From positions 1 to 5,485 of the forward strand of contig DMJL01000033.1 of the NCBI GenBank assembly GCA_003451785.1: a DNA stretch of 5,485 bases, written 5' to 3'. The position numbers and the translations under genes were made by a program. Source of the DNA: Bacteroidales bacterium (GTDB lineage: Bacteria; Bacteroidota; Bacteroidia; Bacteroidales; UBA7960). The notes under the pieces are model-generated. The model was given only the letters and a program-made list of their open reading frames with translations, had not been told where the DNA came from and searched no databases. This document shows, piece after piece, positions 1 through 5,485 of the stretch; the stretch's first letter is position 1, and each line of letters opens with the position of its first letter.

Positions 1-2663
1 TACGATTGGGATGTCTCAGCAAGGAACTGCCCTTTGTTTTGCGAAAGCAATTCGCTGCAAACCTTGGCTGCCCGGGAAGCGTCTTTCACATAGATTACAC
101 CGTGTTGATATGCAGGTGCAATTTTTAATGCCGTATGCAAGGCACTAGTGGTGGCTCCGCCGATGAGCAAGGGAATTTCCAAACCCTGTTTTTGCATCTC
201 CGATGCCACATGTACCATCTCCTCAAGCGAGGGGGTTATCAAACCACTCAGGCCGATGATGTCAACTTTTTCCTCCAGTGCCGTCTTCAAAATCCTGTCG
301 CAGGGCACCATCACGCCGAGGTCAATTATTTCATAACCATTGCAAGCCAACACTACCCCGGTGATGTTTTTACCGATATCGTGTACATCTCCTTTCACCG
401 TGGCCATCAAAACCTTTCCGGCGCTGCCTGCCAGGCCGTGCTTCGCTTTCTCCGCTTCTACAAAAGGGGTTAGGTATGCCACAGCTTTTTTCATCACCCT
501 GGCGCTTTTCACCACCTGCGGCAGAAACATTTTTCCGGTGCCAAACAGGTCGCCAACCAGGTTCATGCCATCCATCAATGGGCCTTCAATCACATCTAAA
601 GCTTTGGCCATCTGGCTGCGCATTTCCTCAACATCCTGTTCTATATGTTCATCCCTGCCTTTCACAAGAGCGTGGGAGAGTCTCTCGCGCACCGGAAGAC
701 TTCTCCATTCATCCGGGCTTTTTTCTTCGCGCCGGCTATCATGCTGTTCTTTCACCCCCTCGGCATAGCGCACAAGGCGTTCGGTGGCATCTTCGCGGCG
801 GCACAGGATAACATCTTCCACCAGCCGCAAAAGGCTTTTCGGTATCTCGTCATACACCTGCAGCAGACCCGGATTCACTATACCCATATCCATTCCCGCC
901 TTTATGGCATGAAACAGAAATGCAGAGTGCATGGCCTCTCGAATGATGTTGTGACCCCTGAAAGAAAACGACAAGTTGCTTACTCCCCCGCTGATATGCA
1001 CCTGCGGCAGGTTTTTCCGTATCCAGCGGCAGGCTTCGATAAAATCCAGGGCATAGCGGTTGTGCTCGCTGATGCCGGTGCCGATTGCCAGTACATTGGG
1101 GTCGAAAATGATATCGCATGCCGGAAATCCGGCTTTGGTTGTAAGTAAGTGGTATGCCCTGGCTGCGATTTCAATCTTCCGTTCGTAGGAATCTGCCTGA
1201 CCCTTTTCGTCGAACAGCATAACCACAACTGCTGCACCGTATTGCCTTACAATGCGTGCCTGGCGCAGGAATTCCTCTTCTCCTTCTTTCAGACTTATGG
1301 AGTTTACAAGGCTCTTGCCCTGCACGCATTTCAGACCGGCTTCGATAACCCTGAAATTCGAAGAATCAATCATCAGGGGGACTCTGGAAATATCGGGTTC
1401 TGAGGCAACGAAGTTCAGAAAGCGGGTCATGGCTCGGGGGGCATCAATCAAGGCATCGTCCATGCAGATATCTATAATCTGCGCACCGTTCTCCACCTGG
1501 TCGCGTGCTACGCTCAGTGCTTCTTCATATTTTTCTTCCCTGATGAGACGGGCAAACTTTGCCGAGCCGGCCACATTGGTTCTTTCGCCGATGTTTATGA
1601 AATTGGAGTCAGGGCGAATTTCGAGATGTTCCAATCCGCTAAGGAATGTGTTTGTTGAGGGTTCAGGAATTACCCGTGGGGGGAATTTAGCAGCCAATTG
1701 GGCTATCTGACGGATATGGTCGGGGGTAGTGCCGCAGCAGCCGCCAACAACATTTACCAGGCCGTCGCTAAGGTAGCCTTCCAGAATATCGGCCATCATC
1801 TGTGCCGACTGGTCGTATTGCCCTAATTGGTTGGGAAGCCCTGCATTGGGATAGACGCTTACGGCAAATGGCGCTATCTTGCTCAGAATTTCGAGAAACG
1901 GACGAAGTTGTTCGGCTCCAAGGGCGCAGTTGAGTCCAATGCACAAGAGGTCAACATGCGAGAGCGAGGTGAGCAAGGCTTCGGTGGTTTGCCCGGAAAG
2001 TGTGCGCCCGCTGGCATCGGTGATGGTTCCCGAAACCATTACCGGAATCTTCTTACCTGTTTGGTGCTGGATTTCCAATATGGCTGCCAGGGCTGCCTTT
2101 GCGTTGAGGGTATCAAAAATCGTCTCTACCAAGAGAATATCCGCTCCTCCATCGAGCAATCCCTTTGCCTGTTCGAGGTAGGCTTCTTTTAGGATGTCGA
2201 AGGTTATTGCTCGAAAAGCCGGACTGCTCACATCGGGCGAGAGGGATGCGGTCTTGTTGGTAGGGCCGATGGCGCCGGCAACAAACCTCGGCTTGCCGGG
2301 AGTAAGCGCATTGTATTTTTCGCAGGCAAGCCTGGCAAGCCTGGCAGACTGAAAATTGAGCTCATACACCAGGTCTTCCATTCCATAATCGGCCATGGAA
2401 ACCGATGTGGAGTTGAAAGTATTGGTTTCGATAATGTCAGAACCCGCTTCCAGATAGGCTTCATGTATCTCACTGATAATATGGGGCTGGGTCAGGGTAA
2501 GGAGGTCATTATTGCCTTTTACCTTTTGGTTTATATGGGCAAAACGAGTACCCCGAAAATCTTCTTCTGTAAGCTTATGGCGTTGTATCATGGTTCCCAT
2601 AGCTCCATCCAGAATTAGAATTTTTTGCTGAATCAGGGTTTGAAGGCGGTTATCTGAAGTCAT
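1..2663 (-). CDS. metH: Cobalamin-dependent methionine synthase MetH, 3' end outside window
   Basis: Cytoplasmic enzyme that transfers the methyl group of 5-methyl-THF through cobalamin to homocysteine, giving methionine and THF. The frame is open for all 887 visible codons, with no frameshift. Domains in order: homocysteine-binding barrel at about 10-325, with the three zinc cysteines C246 (in GLNC) and C309/C310 (in GGCCGTT); pterin-binding barrel at about 350-610, opening with INIGERTNVAGSAKF (356-370); helical cap at about 655-745 with GDLFGTGKMFLPQVVKSARV (704-723); B12-binding Rossmann domain from about 748, with DVHDIGK (759-765, H761 the expected lower cobalt ligand), S806 and GGATTS (835-840). 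The SAM-dependent reactivation domain, usually some 330 residues more, lies beyond base 1. The ATG at 2663 places the Zn cysteines one residue from their E. coli numbers. No Shine-Dalgarno site is visible; the 134 bases up to metF hold no clear riboswitch or terminator. Confidence 0.98.
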   Translation of the reverse strand, partial: MTSDNRLQTLIQQKILILDGAMGTMIQRHKLTEEDFRGTRFAHINQKVKGNNDLLTLTQPHIISEIHEAYLEAGSDIIETNTFNSTSVSMADYGMEDLVYELNFQSARLARLACEKYNALTPGKPRFVAGAIGPTNKTASLSPDVSSPAFRAITFDILKEAYLEQAKGLLDGGADILLVETIFDTLNAKAALAAILEIQHQTGKKIPVMVSGTITDASGRTLSGQTTEALLTSLSHVDLLCIGLNCALGAEQLRPFLEILSKIAPFAVSVYPNAGLPNQLGQYDQSAQMMADILEGYLSDGLVNVVGGCCGTTPDHIRQIAQLAAKFPPRVIPEPSTNTFLSGLEHLEIRPDSNFINIGERTNVAGSAKFARLIREEKYEEALSVARDQVENGAQIIDICMDDALIDAPRAMTRFLNFVASEPDISRVPLMIDSSNFRVIEAGLKCVQGKSLVNSISLKEGEEEFLRQARIVRQYGAAVVVMLFDEKGQADSYERKIEIAARAYHLLTTKAGFPACDIIFDPNVLAIGTGISEHNRYALDFIEACRWIRKNLPQVHISGGVSNLSFSFRGHNIIREAMHSAFLFHAIKAGMDMGIVNPGLLQVYDEIPKSLLRLVEDVILCRREDATERLVRYAEGVKEQHDSRREEKSPDEWRSLPVRERLSHALVKGRDEHIEQDVEEMRSQMAKALDVIEGPLMDGMNLVGDLFGTGKMFLPQVVKSARVMKKAVAYLTPFVEAEKAKHGLAGSAGKVLMATVKGDVHDIGKNITGVVLACNGYEIIDLGVMVPCDRILKTALEEKVDIIGLSGLITPSLEEMVHVASEMQKQGLEIPLLIGGATTSALHTALKIAPAYQHGVIYVKDASRAAKVCSELLSQNKGQFLAETSQS

Positions 2664-2797
2664 GTTTGTCGTTTTTTTTCGATATGGTTTTTGTATGCCT
2701 AAAGGGAAGCAGGTGGTCAAAATGTATCTCAGAGACAATGAAAGGCTAAGTTCCTTACAAACTTCCCAAATTATTTTCCTGACATTAAAACCGGATT

Positions 2798-3754
2798 TTA
2801 TAAAACCTTTTCCGAGATTTTTACAATATTATCCACTTTTCCCATGGTGTAAAGATGCACAAATGGATGCCCGGCATCTCTCAACTCCTTAATCTGTTGT
2901 ACGGTCCATTCTATGCCTAATTCCCTGACCATTTTGTTGTCCTTGCATTGGTTTACTTCTTTTACCAGTGCCGGAGGTATGGTGAGATGGAATGTGCGGG
3001 GCAACAGATGAAAATGCTCTCGGATACTCAGGGGTTTCAGTCCCGGTATGATGGGCACCTGAATACCTGCATCCCTGCACCGTTTCACGAAGTTAAAGAA
3101 AACCTCGTTGTCGTAAAACATCTGACTTACAATATATTCGGCGCCTTTGTCAACCTTTTGTTTCAGGTAAAACAGGTCTTCTTCGGCGTTTGGCGATTCG
3201 GGGTGCTTTTCGGGATACCCGGCAACTCCAATGGAGAAGTTTGTGCGCGACGGGTTTTCAATACACTGGTCGTGGTAAATACCCCTGTTCATATTCATGA
3301 TTTGGTCTATCAGCCCCGATGCATAGCGGTGACCCTGCGGATTGGGGTTGAACCGGCCGGTAATCTTGTCGGCATCGCCCCTCACGACCAGCAGGTTGCG
3401 GATGCCTAAAAAATCAAGGTCGATGAGTGCATCTTCGGTGTCTTGACTTGAGAAGCCCCCACAAATGATGTGTGGCACCACATCTACCTTATAGCGGGCT
3501 TGTATGGCGGCGGCTATACCCACTGTACCAGGCCGTTTGCGCACAACCGAAGGCTTAAGACTGCCGTCGGCCTGTTTCACATAGGAAATTTCTTCCCTGT
3601 GGTAGGTTATGTTGATGAATGGCGGTTGAAATGCCATCAACTGGTCCAACATGCTAAAAATGGTGCTAATACTGCTCCCTTTTACCGGAGGCAATAGTTC
3701 GAAGCTTATACGCGGATGGCCGTTGTTTCGGGTAATCAATTCGGGGATGGTCAT
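2798..3754 (-). CDS. metF: 5,10-methylenetetrahydrofolate reductase MetF
   Basis: FAD enzyme that reduces 5,10-methylene-THF to 5-methyl-THF, the methyl donor used by the neighbouring MetH. The 318-residue product shows the family landmarks of a single TIM barrel: ISFELLPP (16-23), where E19 matches the catalytic Glu28 of E. coli; VVRGDAD (123-129), where D127 matches the flavin-modulating Asp120; GVAGYPEKHPES (176-187); SQMFYDNEVFFNF (210-222); VPIIPGLKPL (233-242). An in-frame ATG at 3847 would add 31 residues unlike any MetF N-terminus. The ATG at 3754 is therefore preferred, since it starts shortly before the first barrel strand as expected. Ahead of it lies A/T-rich DNA with a 7-base tandem duplication, AGGATAA twice at 3763-3776 on the plus strand, and no Shine-Dalgarno site. 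Same strand as metH with a 134-base gap, so co-transcription is plausible but not shown. Confidence 0.97.
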   Translation of the reverse strand: MTIPELITRNNGHPRISFELLPPVKGSSISTIFSMLDQLMAFQPPFINITYHREEISYVKQADGSLKPSVVRKRPGTVGIAAAIQARYKVDVVPHIICGGFSSQDTEDALIDLDFLGIRNLLVVRGDADKITGRFNPNPQGHRYASGLIDQIMNMNRGIYHDQCIENPSRTNFSIGVAGYPEKHPESPNAEEDLFYLKQKVDKGAEYIVSQMFYDNEVFFNFVKRCRDAGIQVPIIPGLKPLSIREHFHLLPRTFHLTIPPALVKEVNQCKDNKMVRELGIEWTVQQIKELRDAGHPFVHLYTMGKVDNIVKISEKVL

Positions 3755-4018
3755 TGGGGACAAGGATAAAGGATAAATTTGAAAAATTAGTATTTCTTGG
3801 GTAGTGGGTCGAATGCTGGGGTGTATTTGACATTGGAACATTGCCAAAAGCTAAAAGCCAACAGCCAGCATCTTGACCTGATTCAGCTTTCGACGCAGCA
3901 GAAGGGAATGGGCGCCTGGGTAATGCCAATAAAACATCAGCAGCCAGGCTGGCGCATAGCCATGTGCACTTTGTGCAGGAAATAGTTAATGGAGATGGTT
4001 TGCATTTTGTTCCTATTC

Positions 4019-4117
4019 GTTTATAATTCCTTTGTCTAAGGCAGGTTTTGGCACCTTGCCGGTGGGCGGGTTGCCAGCGCTTCAGCGAGCCTGTTCTCTC
4101 GGCGCTTCGTTATAAAC
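4019..4117. repeat. GC-rich block bounded by GTTTATAA / TTATAAAC inverted ends
   Basis: GTTTATAA at 4019-4026 is the perfect inverse of TTATAAAC at 4110-4117. Between them lies a GC-rich core containing GCACC-ttgcc-GGTGg (4051-4065) and GCGCTTC twice (4077-4083 and 4102-4108). The inner arms do not pair well beyond the eight terminal bases. Length and layout superficially recall an integron attC site, but the GTTRRRY/RYYYAAC core is not matched, so I call it only an inverted-repeat-bounded block. It could equally be chance or a degenerate mobile-element remnant. Confidence 0.3.
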
Positions 4118-4167
4118 AAGTCATTATTTCAGACATGCAGTGGCAAATGTAACAATTTTCCGGGGAA

Positions 4168-4191
4168 TATTGTTTGGTTTGCCAGACAATA
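4168..4191. repeat. 24-base palindrome, TATTGT...ACAATA, copy 1
   Basis: TATTGT (4168-4173) pairs with ACAATA (4186-4191). The stem continues as TTGG (4174-4177) against CCAG (4182-4185), with one G-T pair, leaving a 4-base loop TTTG. This gives a 10-bp near-perfect hairpin. No T-run follows on either strand, so it is not a classic intrinsic terminator. It shares its outer six bases and total length with the palindrome at 4313-4336. Confidence 0.6.
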
Positions 4192-4248
4192 AATGGTTTT
4201 GCGAACAAGGTGTATGTAGCCGTTCCTTAGCCTCTTAGTAAAAATCCC

Positions 4249-4309
4249 ACGCAAAGTAGCTAAGCCGCAAAGTAAAAAATGCAACCTGCTATAAATAAAT
4301 GCTTTGCGT
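4249..4309. repeat. CGCAAAG repeat cluster with inverted third copy
   Basis: CGCAAAGTA occurs directly repeated at 4250-4258 and 4266-4274, 16 bases apart and joined by GCTAAGC. The inverse CTTTGCGT at 4302-4309 pairs perfectly with ACGCAAAG at 4249-4256. This allows a hairpin with a 45-base loop, or one from the second copy with a shorter loop. From memory, CGCAAAG-type dispersed repeats are common between genes in Bacteroidota and some other prokaryotes; that link is inferred, not tested. It lies 109-169 bases downstream of the restriction gene stop. Confidence 0.5.
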
Positions 4310-4312
4310 TTC

Positions 4313-4336
4313 TATTGTCCCCGCCTGCCGACAATA
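4313..4336. repeat. 24-base palindrome, TATTGTC...GACAATA, copy 2
   Basis: A perfect 7-bp stem, TATTGTC (4313-4319) with GACAATA (4330-4336), encloses the 10-base C-rich loop CCCGCCTGCC (4320-4329). It is the same length as the palindrome at 4168-4191, has the same outer six bases on each side, and also has GCC close before the right arm. The loop and right arm overlap the inverted repeat at 4324-4358, so the two structures would exclude each other in RNA. Confidence 0.6.
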
Positions 4337-4358
4337 TTAACCAAAGATGGCGGGCAGG
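4324..4358. repeat. GC-rich inverted repeat downstream of the restriction gene
   Basis: CCTGCC (4324-4329) pairs with GGCAGG (4353-4358) around a 23-base AT-rich loop; CCCGCC at 4320-4325 could alternatively pair with GGCGGG at 4349-4354. It lies 60-94 bases past the restriction gene stop on the transcribed side, so it could act in transcript ending or stability. There is no T-run right after it in the minus direction, so I do not call an intrinsic terminator. Such CCTGCC/GGCAGG elements resemble REP-like intergenic palindromes (inference). Confidence 0.45.
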
Positions 4359-4417
4359 ATTTCGTGCAACATCACTCTATGCTGAAATTTTATTTTTTTG
4401 ATGTGACTCTTTATTTA

Positions 4418-5119
4418 CTATGTCAGTCGATGTATTTCAGCAATAATCTGGTCTATAATTTCTGAGTTGTAAATCCTCTTTGTCCCGCTTGAACTCTTGA
4501 AAGAAAAAACGAAAAATACTTTTCCGCCAAAATCAGTTGCAAATCGTTCGTGATTATCGCGGTGCATCTCAATCCATTGGTATTGGTTTAATGCATGCCC
4601 AGTTGCAATCGGTTTGATTTGAATGCCGATGAATTTTTCCTGAATTTTTACAATGAAGTCCACACAATAAGCCCTATCCCAATTGTCGGGTGCCGGTTCG
4701 ATTTTCTGACCAATCGCCCCTTCAAGTTGTCCATAAATTGTTTCTATTTCAGTCTTGTAGCCGTCGTATGTTCTGTTCAGGACAAGGTTGTAAGCATATT
4801 CAATACATTCTTCTTCGGTTATCTGCTCAAGTTCGTGTTGAACAACTTCAGATAGCTTAATATAAAGTGTTTGCCCAAGACTCGTTATGTATTCTCTTGT
4901 AATTGGCAGTCCTTCTTTTTTCTTTTGTATAGCCTGGGTGAAATAGAATTGCACCCATTCTTCATATTTTGATGGGGCACAAGCTCTAATCAATTCTGAG
5001 GTTGAACCAACACTGTGGGCTTTGTTCAAACCCCATCTGTTCATCCCATAATTCAAAAGCGTCTCCCTTTTGAATTTCAGATTGTATCCATCTGTGCCTG
5101 ACAAATATTCTTTAGCCAT
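4418..5119 (-). CDS. MjaI-family type II restriction endonuclease
   Basis: Predicted 233-residue restriction enzyme. The founding member, MjaI of Methanocaldococcus, cuts CTAG; that this protein shares the site is inferred. Family traits seen by eye: an N-terminal MAKE start, STSELIRACAPSKYEEW (39-55), the conserved block NRTYDGYKTEIETIYGQL (115-132), PAPDNWDRAYCVDF (142-155) and IGIQIKP (164-170). The likely PD-(D/E)XK core is D154 with Q167-x-K169, so the usual acidic residue of ExK appears as Q; E124 or E126 may supply the missing carboxylate. No membrane segment or signal peptide is present. The ATG at 5119 fits the family N-terminus and overlaps the upstream stop by 8 bases, pointing to translational coupling within one operon. 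The gene is AT-rich (22 G/C of 60 at 4441-4500, against 34 of 60 at 1921-1980 in metH), in keeping with horizontal gain. Confidence 0.88.
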   Translation of the reverse strand: MAKEYLSGTDGYNLKFKRETLLNYGMNRWGLNKAHSVGSTSELIRACAPSKYEEWVQFYFTQAIQKKKEGLPITREYITSLGQTLYIKLSEVVQHELEQITEEECIEYAYNLVLNRTYDGYKTEIETIYGQLEGAIGQKIEPAPDNWDRAYCVDFIVKIQEKFIGIQIKPIATGHALNQYQWIEMHRDNHERFATDFGGKVFFVFSFKSSSGTKRIYNSEIIDQIIAEIHRLT

Positions 5120-5485
5120 TGTTCTGTTGCAAGAGGTTTAAAAACTTGTCTTTGTATTTGAAATCAGTTTCAATATCCACTTGCGCCATGCCATTTTTGA
5201 TTAAAAGAGCATTGATGAATGTTTTGTTCTCGAGGTAAAGATAGCATAGCAAGTTGTTATCGCTATTGTGTTTTACATTGTCGTATTTCAAAAAAACTCG
5301 TTTCCCTTTTATTTTTTCTATGAGAAATGAGGTTGCTATTCCATTGCTGACAGGGTCTTCTTTTACTCCTATGAGTTTAACTGTCAGGTTGTTGCTTAAT
5401 CTAATTTTTTCGGAACTGATAACTTCCTTTACTGTAAATAATTCCTCCCTTTTGCTTAAACTGTCTTTGTCAATCTTAGACCCGA
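5112..5485 (-). CDS. C-terminal SNase-like domain, probably of the partner DNA methyltransferase (5' part outside window)
   Basis: The frame is open from the window edge (first full codon at 5483-5481) through 123 residues to TAA at 5112-5114. Residues about 15-115 resemble a staphylococcal-nuclease OB-fold: KIRLSNNLTVKLIGV (26-40), GKRVFLKYD (60-68), LLCYLYLENKTFINALLIKN (78-97), GMAQVD (98-103) and a terminal helix DFKYKDKFLNLL (107-118). By-eye alignment puts K where SNase has Arg35, K at Asp40, P at Glu43 and N at Arg87, so nuclease activity is unlikely. No methyltransferase motif (DPPY, FxGxG) is in view. Assignment to a methyltransferase rests on the 8-base overlap with the restriction gene and on my recollection of methyltransferases with such a C-terminal extension. 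Alternatives are a separate SNase-like protein or another fusion. Low G+C, like the restriction gene. Confidence 0.6.
   Translation of the reverse strand, partial: GSKIDKDSLSKREELFTVKEVISSEKIRLSNNLTVKLIGVKEDPVSNGIATSFLIEKIKGKRVFLKYDNVKHNSDNNLLCYLYLENKTFINALLIKNGMAQVDIETDFKYKDKFLNLLQQNNG

Larger units (their letters stand above)
3755..4417. other. Gene-free interval rich in short repeats
   Basis: About 660 bases between the stop of the restriction gene and the start of metF. The short open frames here (for example 3797-3985 plus, and the 5' extension of metF to 3847) resemble no known protein and lack a convincing start context, so I call no gene. The metF promoter must lie here if metF is not read from upstream. 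I see only weak matches to the Bacteroidota -7 box TAnnTTTG (TAGCTTTTG on the minus strand near 3847-3855) without a well-spaced -33 TTTG, so no promoter is called. A small perfect hairpin, TGCAC-TTT-GTGCA, sits at 3965-3977. The stretch 4041-4105 is GC-rich, and the stretch from 4130 on is AT-rich with the repeats listed separately. No tRNA, SAM or cobalamin riboswitch could be recognised by eye. Confidence 0.75.

Noticed and set aside
135..2192. Several plus-strand open frames of 60-167 codons
   Set aside because: They lie antisense to the continuous, motif-complete metH reading frame and show no recognisable protein features.
2325..2342. Tandem 9-base duplication GGCAAGCCT inside metH
   Set aside because: It encodes the ARLARLA helix motif that is normal at this place in MetH, so protein constraint explains it.
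2664..2797. Separate metH promoter in the metF-metH gap
   Set aside because: TACATTTTG on the minus strand is near the TAnnTTTG consensus, but no -33 TTTG lies at the required distance.
2948..3697. Plus-strand open frames opposite metF
   Set aside because: They are antisense shadows of a fully conserved MetF; no independent protein signature is visible.
3755..3847. In-frame N-terminal extension of MetF starting at 3847
   Set aside because: The 31 extra residues do not resemble any MetF N-terminus, while the ATG at 3754 gives the expected short lead into the ISFELLPP strand.
3755..3990. SAM or cobalamin riboswitch ahead of metF
   Set aside because: No S-box core or B12-box sequence could be recognised on the minus strand; a covariance-model search would be decisive.
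4019..4117. Integron attC recombination site
   Set aside because: The ends do not match the GTTRRRY/RYYYAAC core, and inner arms do not pair. Kept only as an inverted-repeat-bounded block.
4595..4855. Plus-strand 86-codon frame opposite the restriction gene
   Set aside because: Its composition follows from the complement of conserved MjaI-family codons, and no start context or domain is seen.

Overview
The window reads as chromosomal DNA of a member of the Bacteroidota. This is inferred from three things: MetF and MetH sequence features, the lack of Shine-Dalgarno sites before the starts (upstream DNA is A/T-rich instead), and the style of the intergenic repeats. All four genes I can support lie on the minus strand, so transcription runs from high to low coordinates.

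Bases 1-3754 hold a one-carbon/methionine module. metF (2798-3754) encodes methylenetetrahydrofolate reductase, which makes 5-methyl-THF. 134 bases downstream comes metH (1-2663), the cobalamin-dependent methionine synthase that passes this methyl group to homocysteine. metH is open over all 887 visible codons. It covers the homocysteine, pterin, cap and B12-binding modules and is cut by the window edge before the C-terminal reactivation domain.

Bases 3755-4417 hold no gene I can support. This stretch is rich in short inverted and direct repeats. They include two 24-base palindromes with the same TATTGT/ACAATA ends, a GC-rich CCTGCC/GGCAGG inverted repeat, and a CGCAAAG cluster.

Bases 4418-5485 are visibly more AT-rich than the met genes and hold a restriction-modification locus. 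The complete gene encodes an MjaI-family type II restriction endonuclease (233 aa), whose founding member cuts CTAG. It overlaps by 8 bases the 3' end of an upstream gene that runs off the window. Its visible 123 residues look like a staphylococcal-nuclease (SNase) fold whose catalytic residues are all replaced. I infer that this is the C-terminal domain of the partner DNA methyltransferase, but the methyltransferase motifs lie outside the window. CTAG occurs only once in the 5485 bases, which fits a CTAG-specific system but is not proof of one.

The best candidates for something little described are the catalytically dead SNase-like domain next to the endonuclease and the paired palindromes just downstream of the restriction gene.
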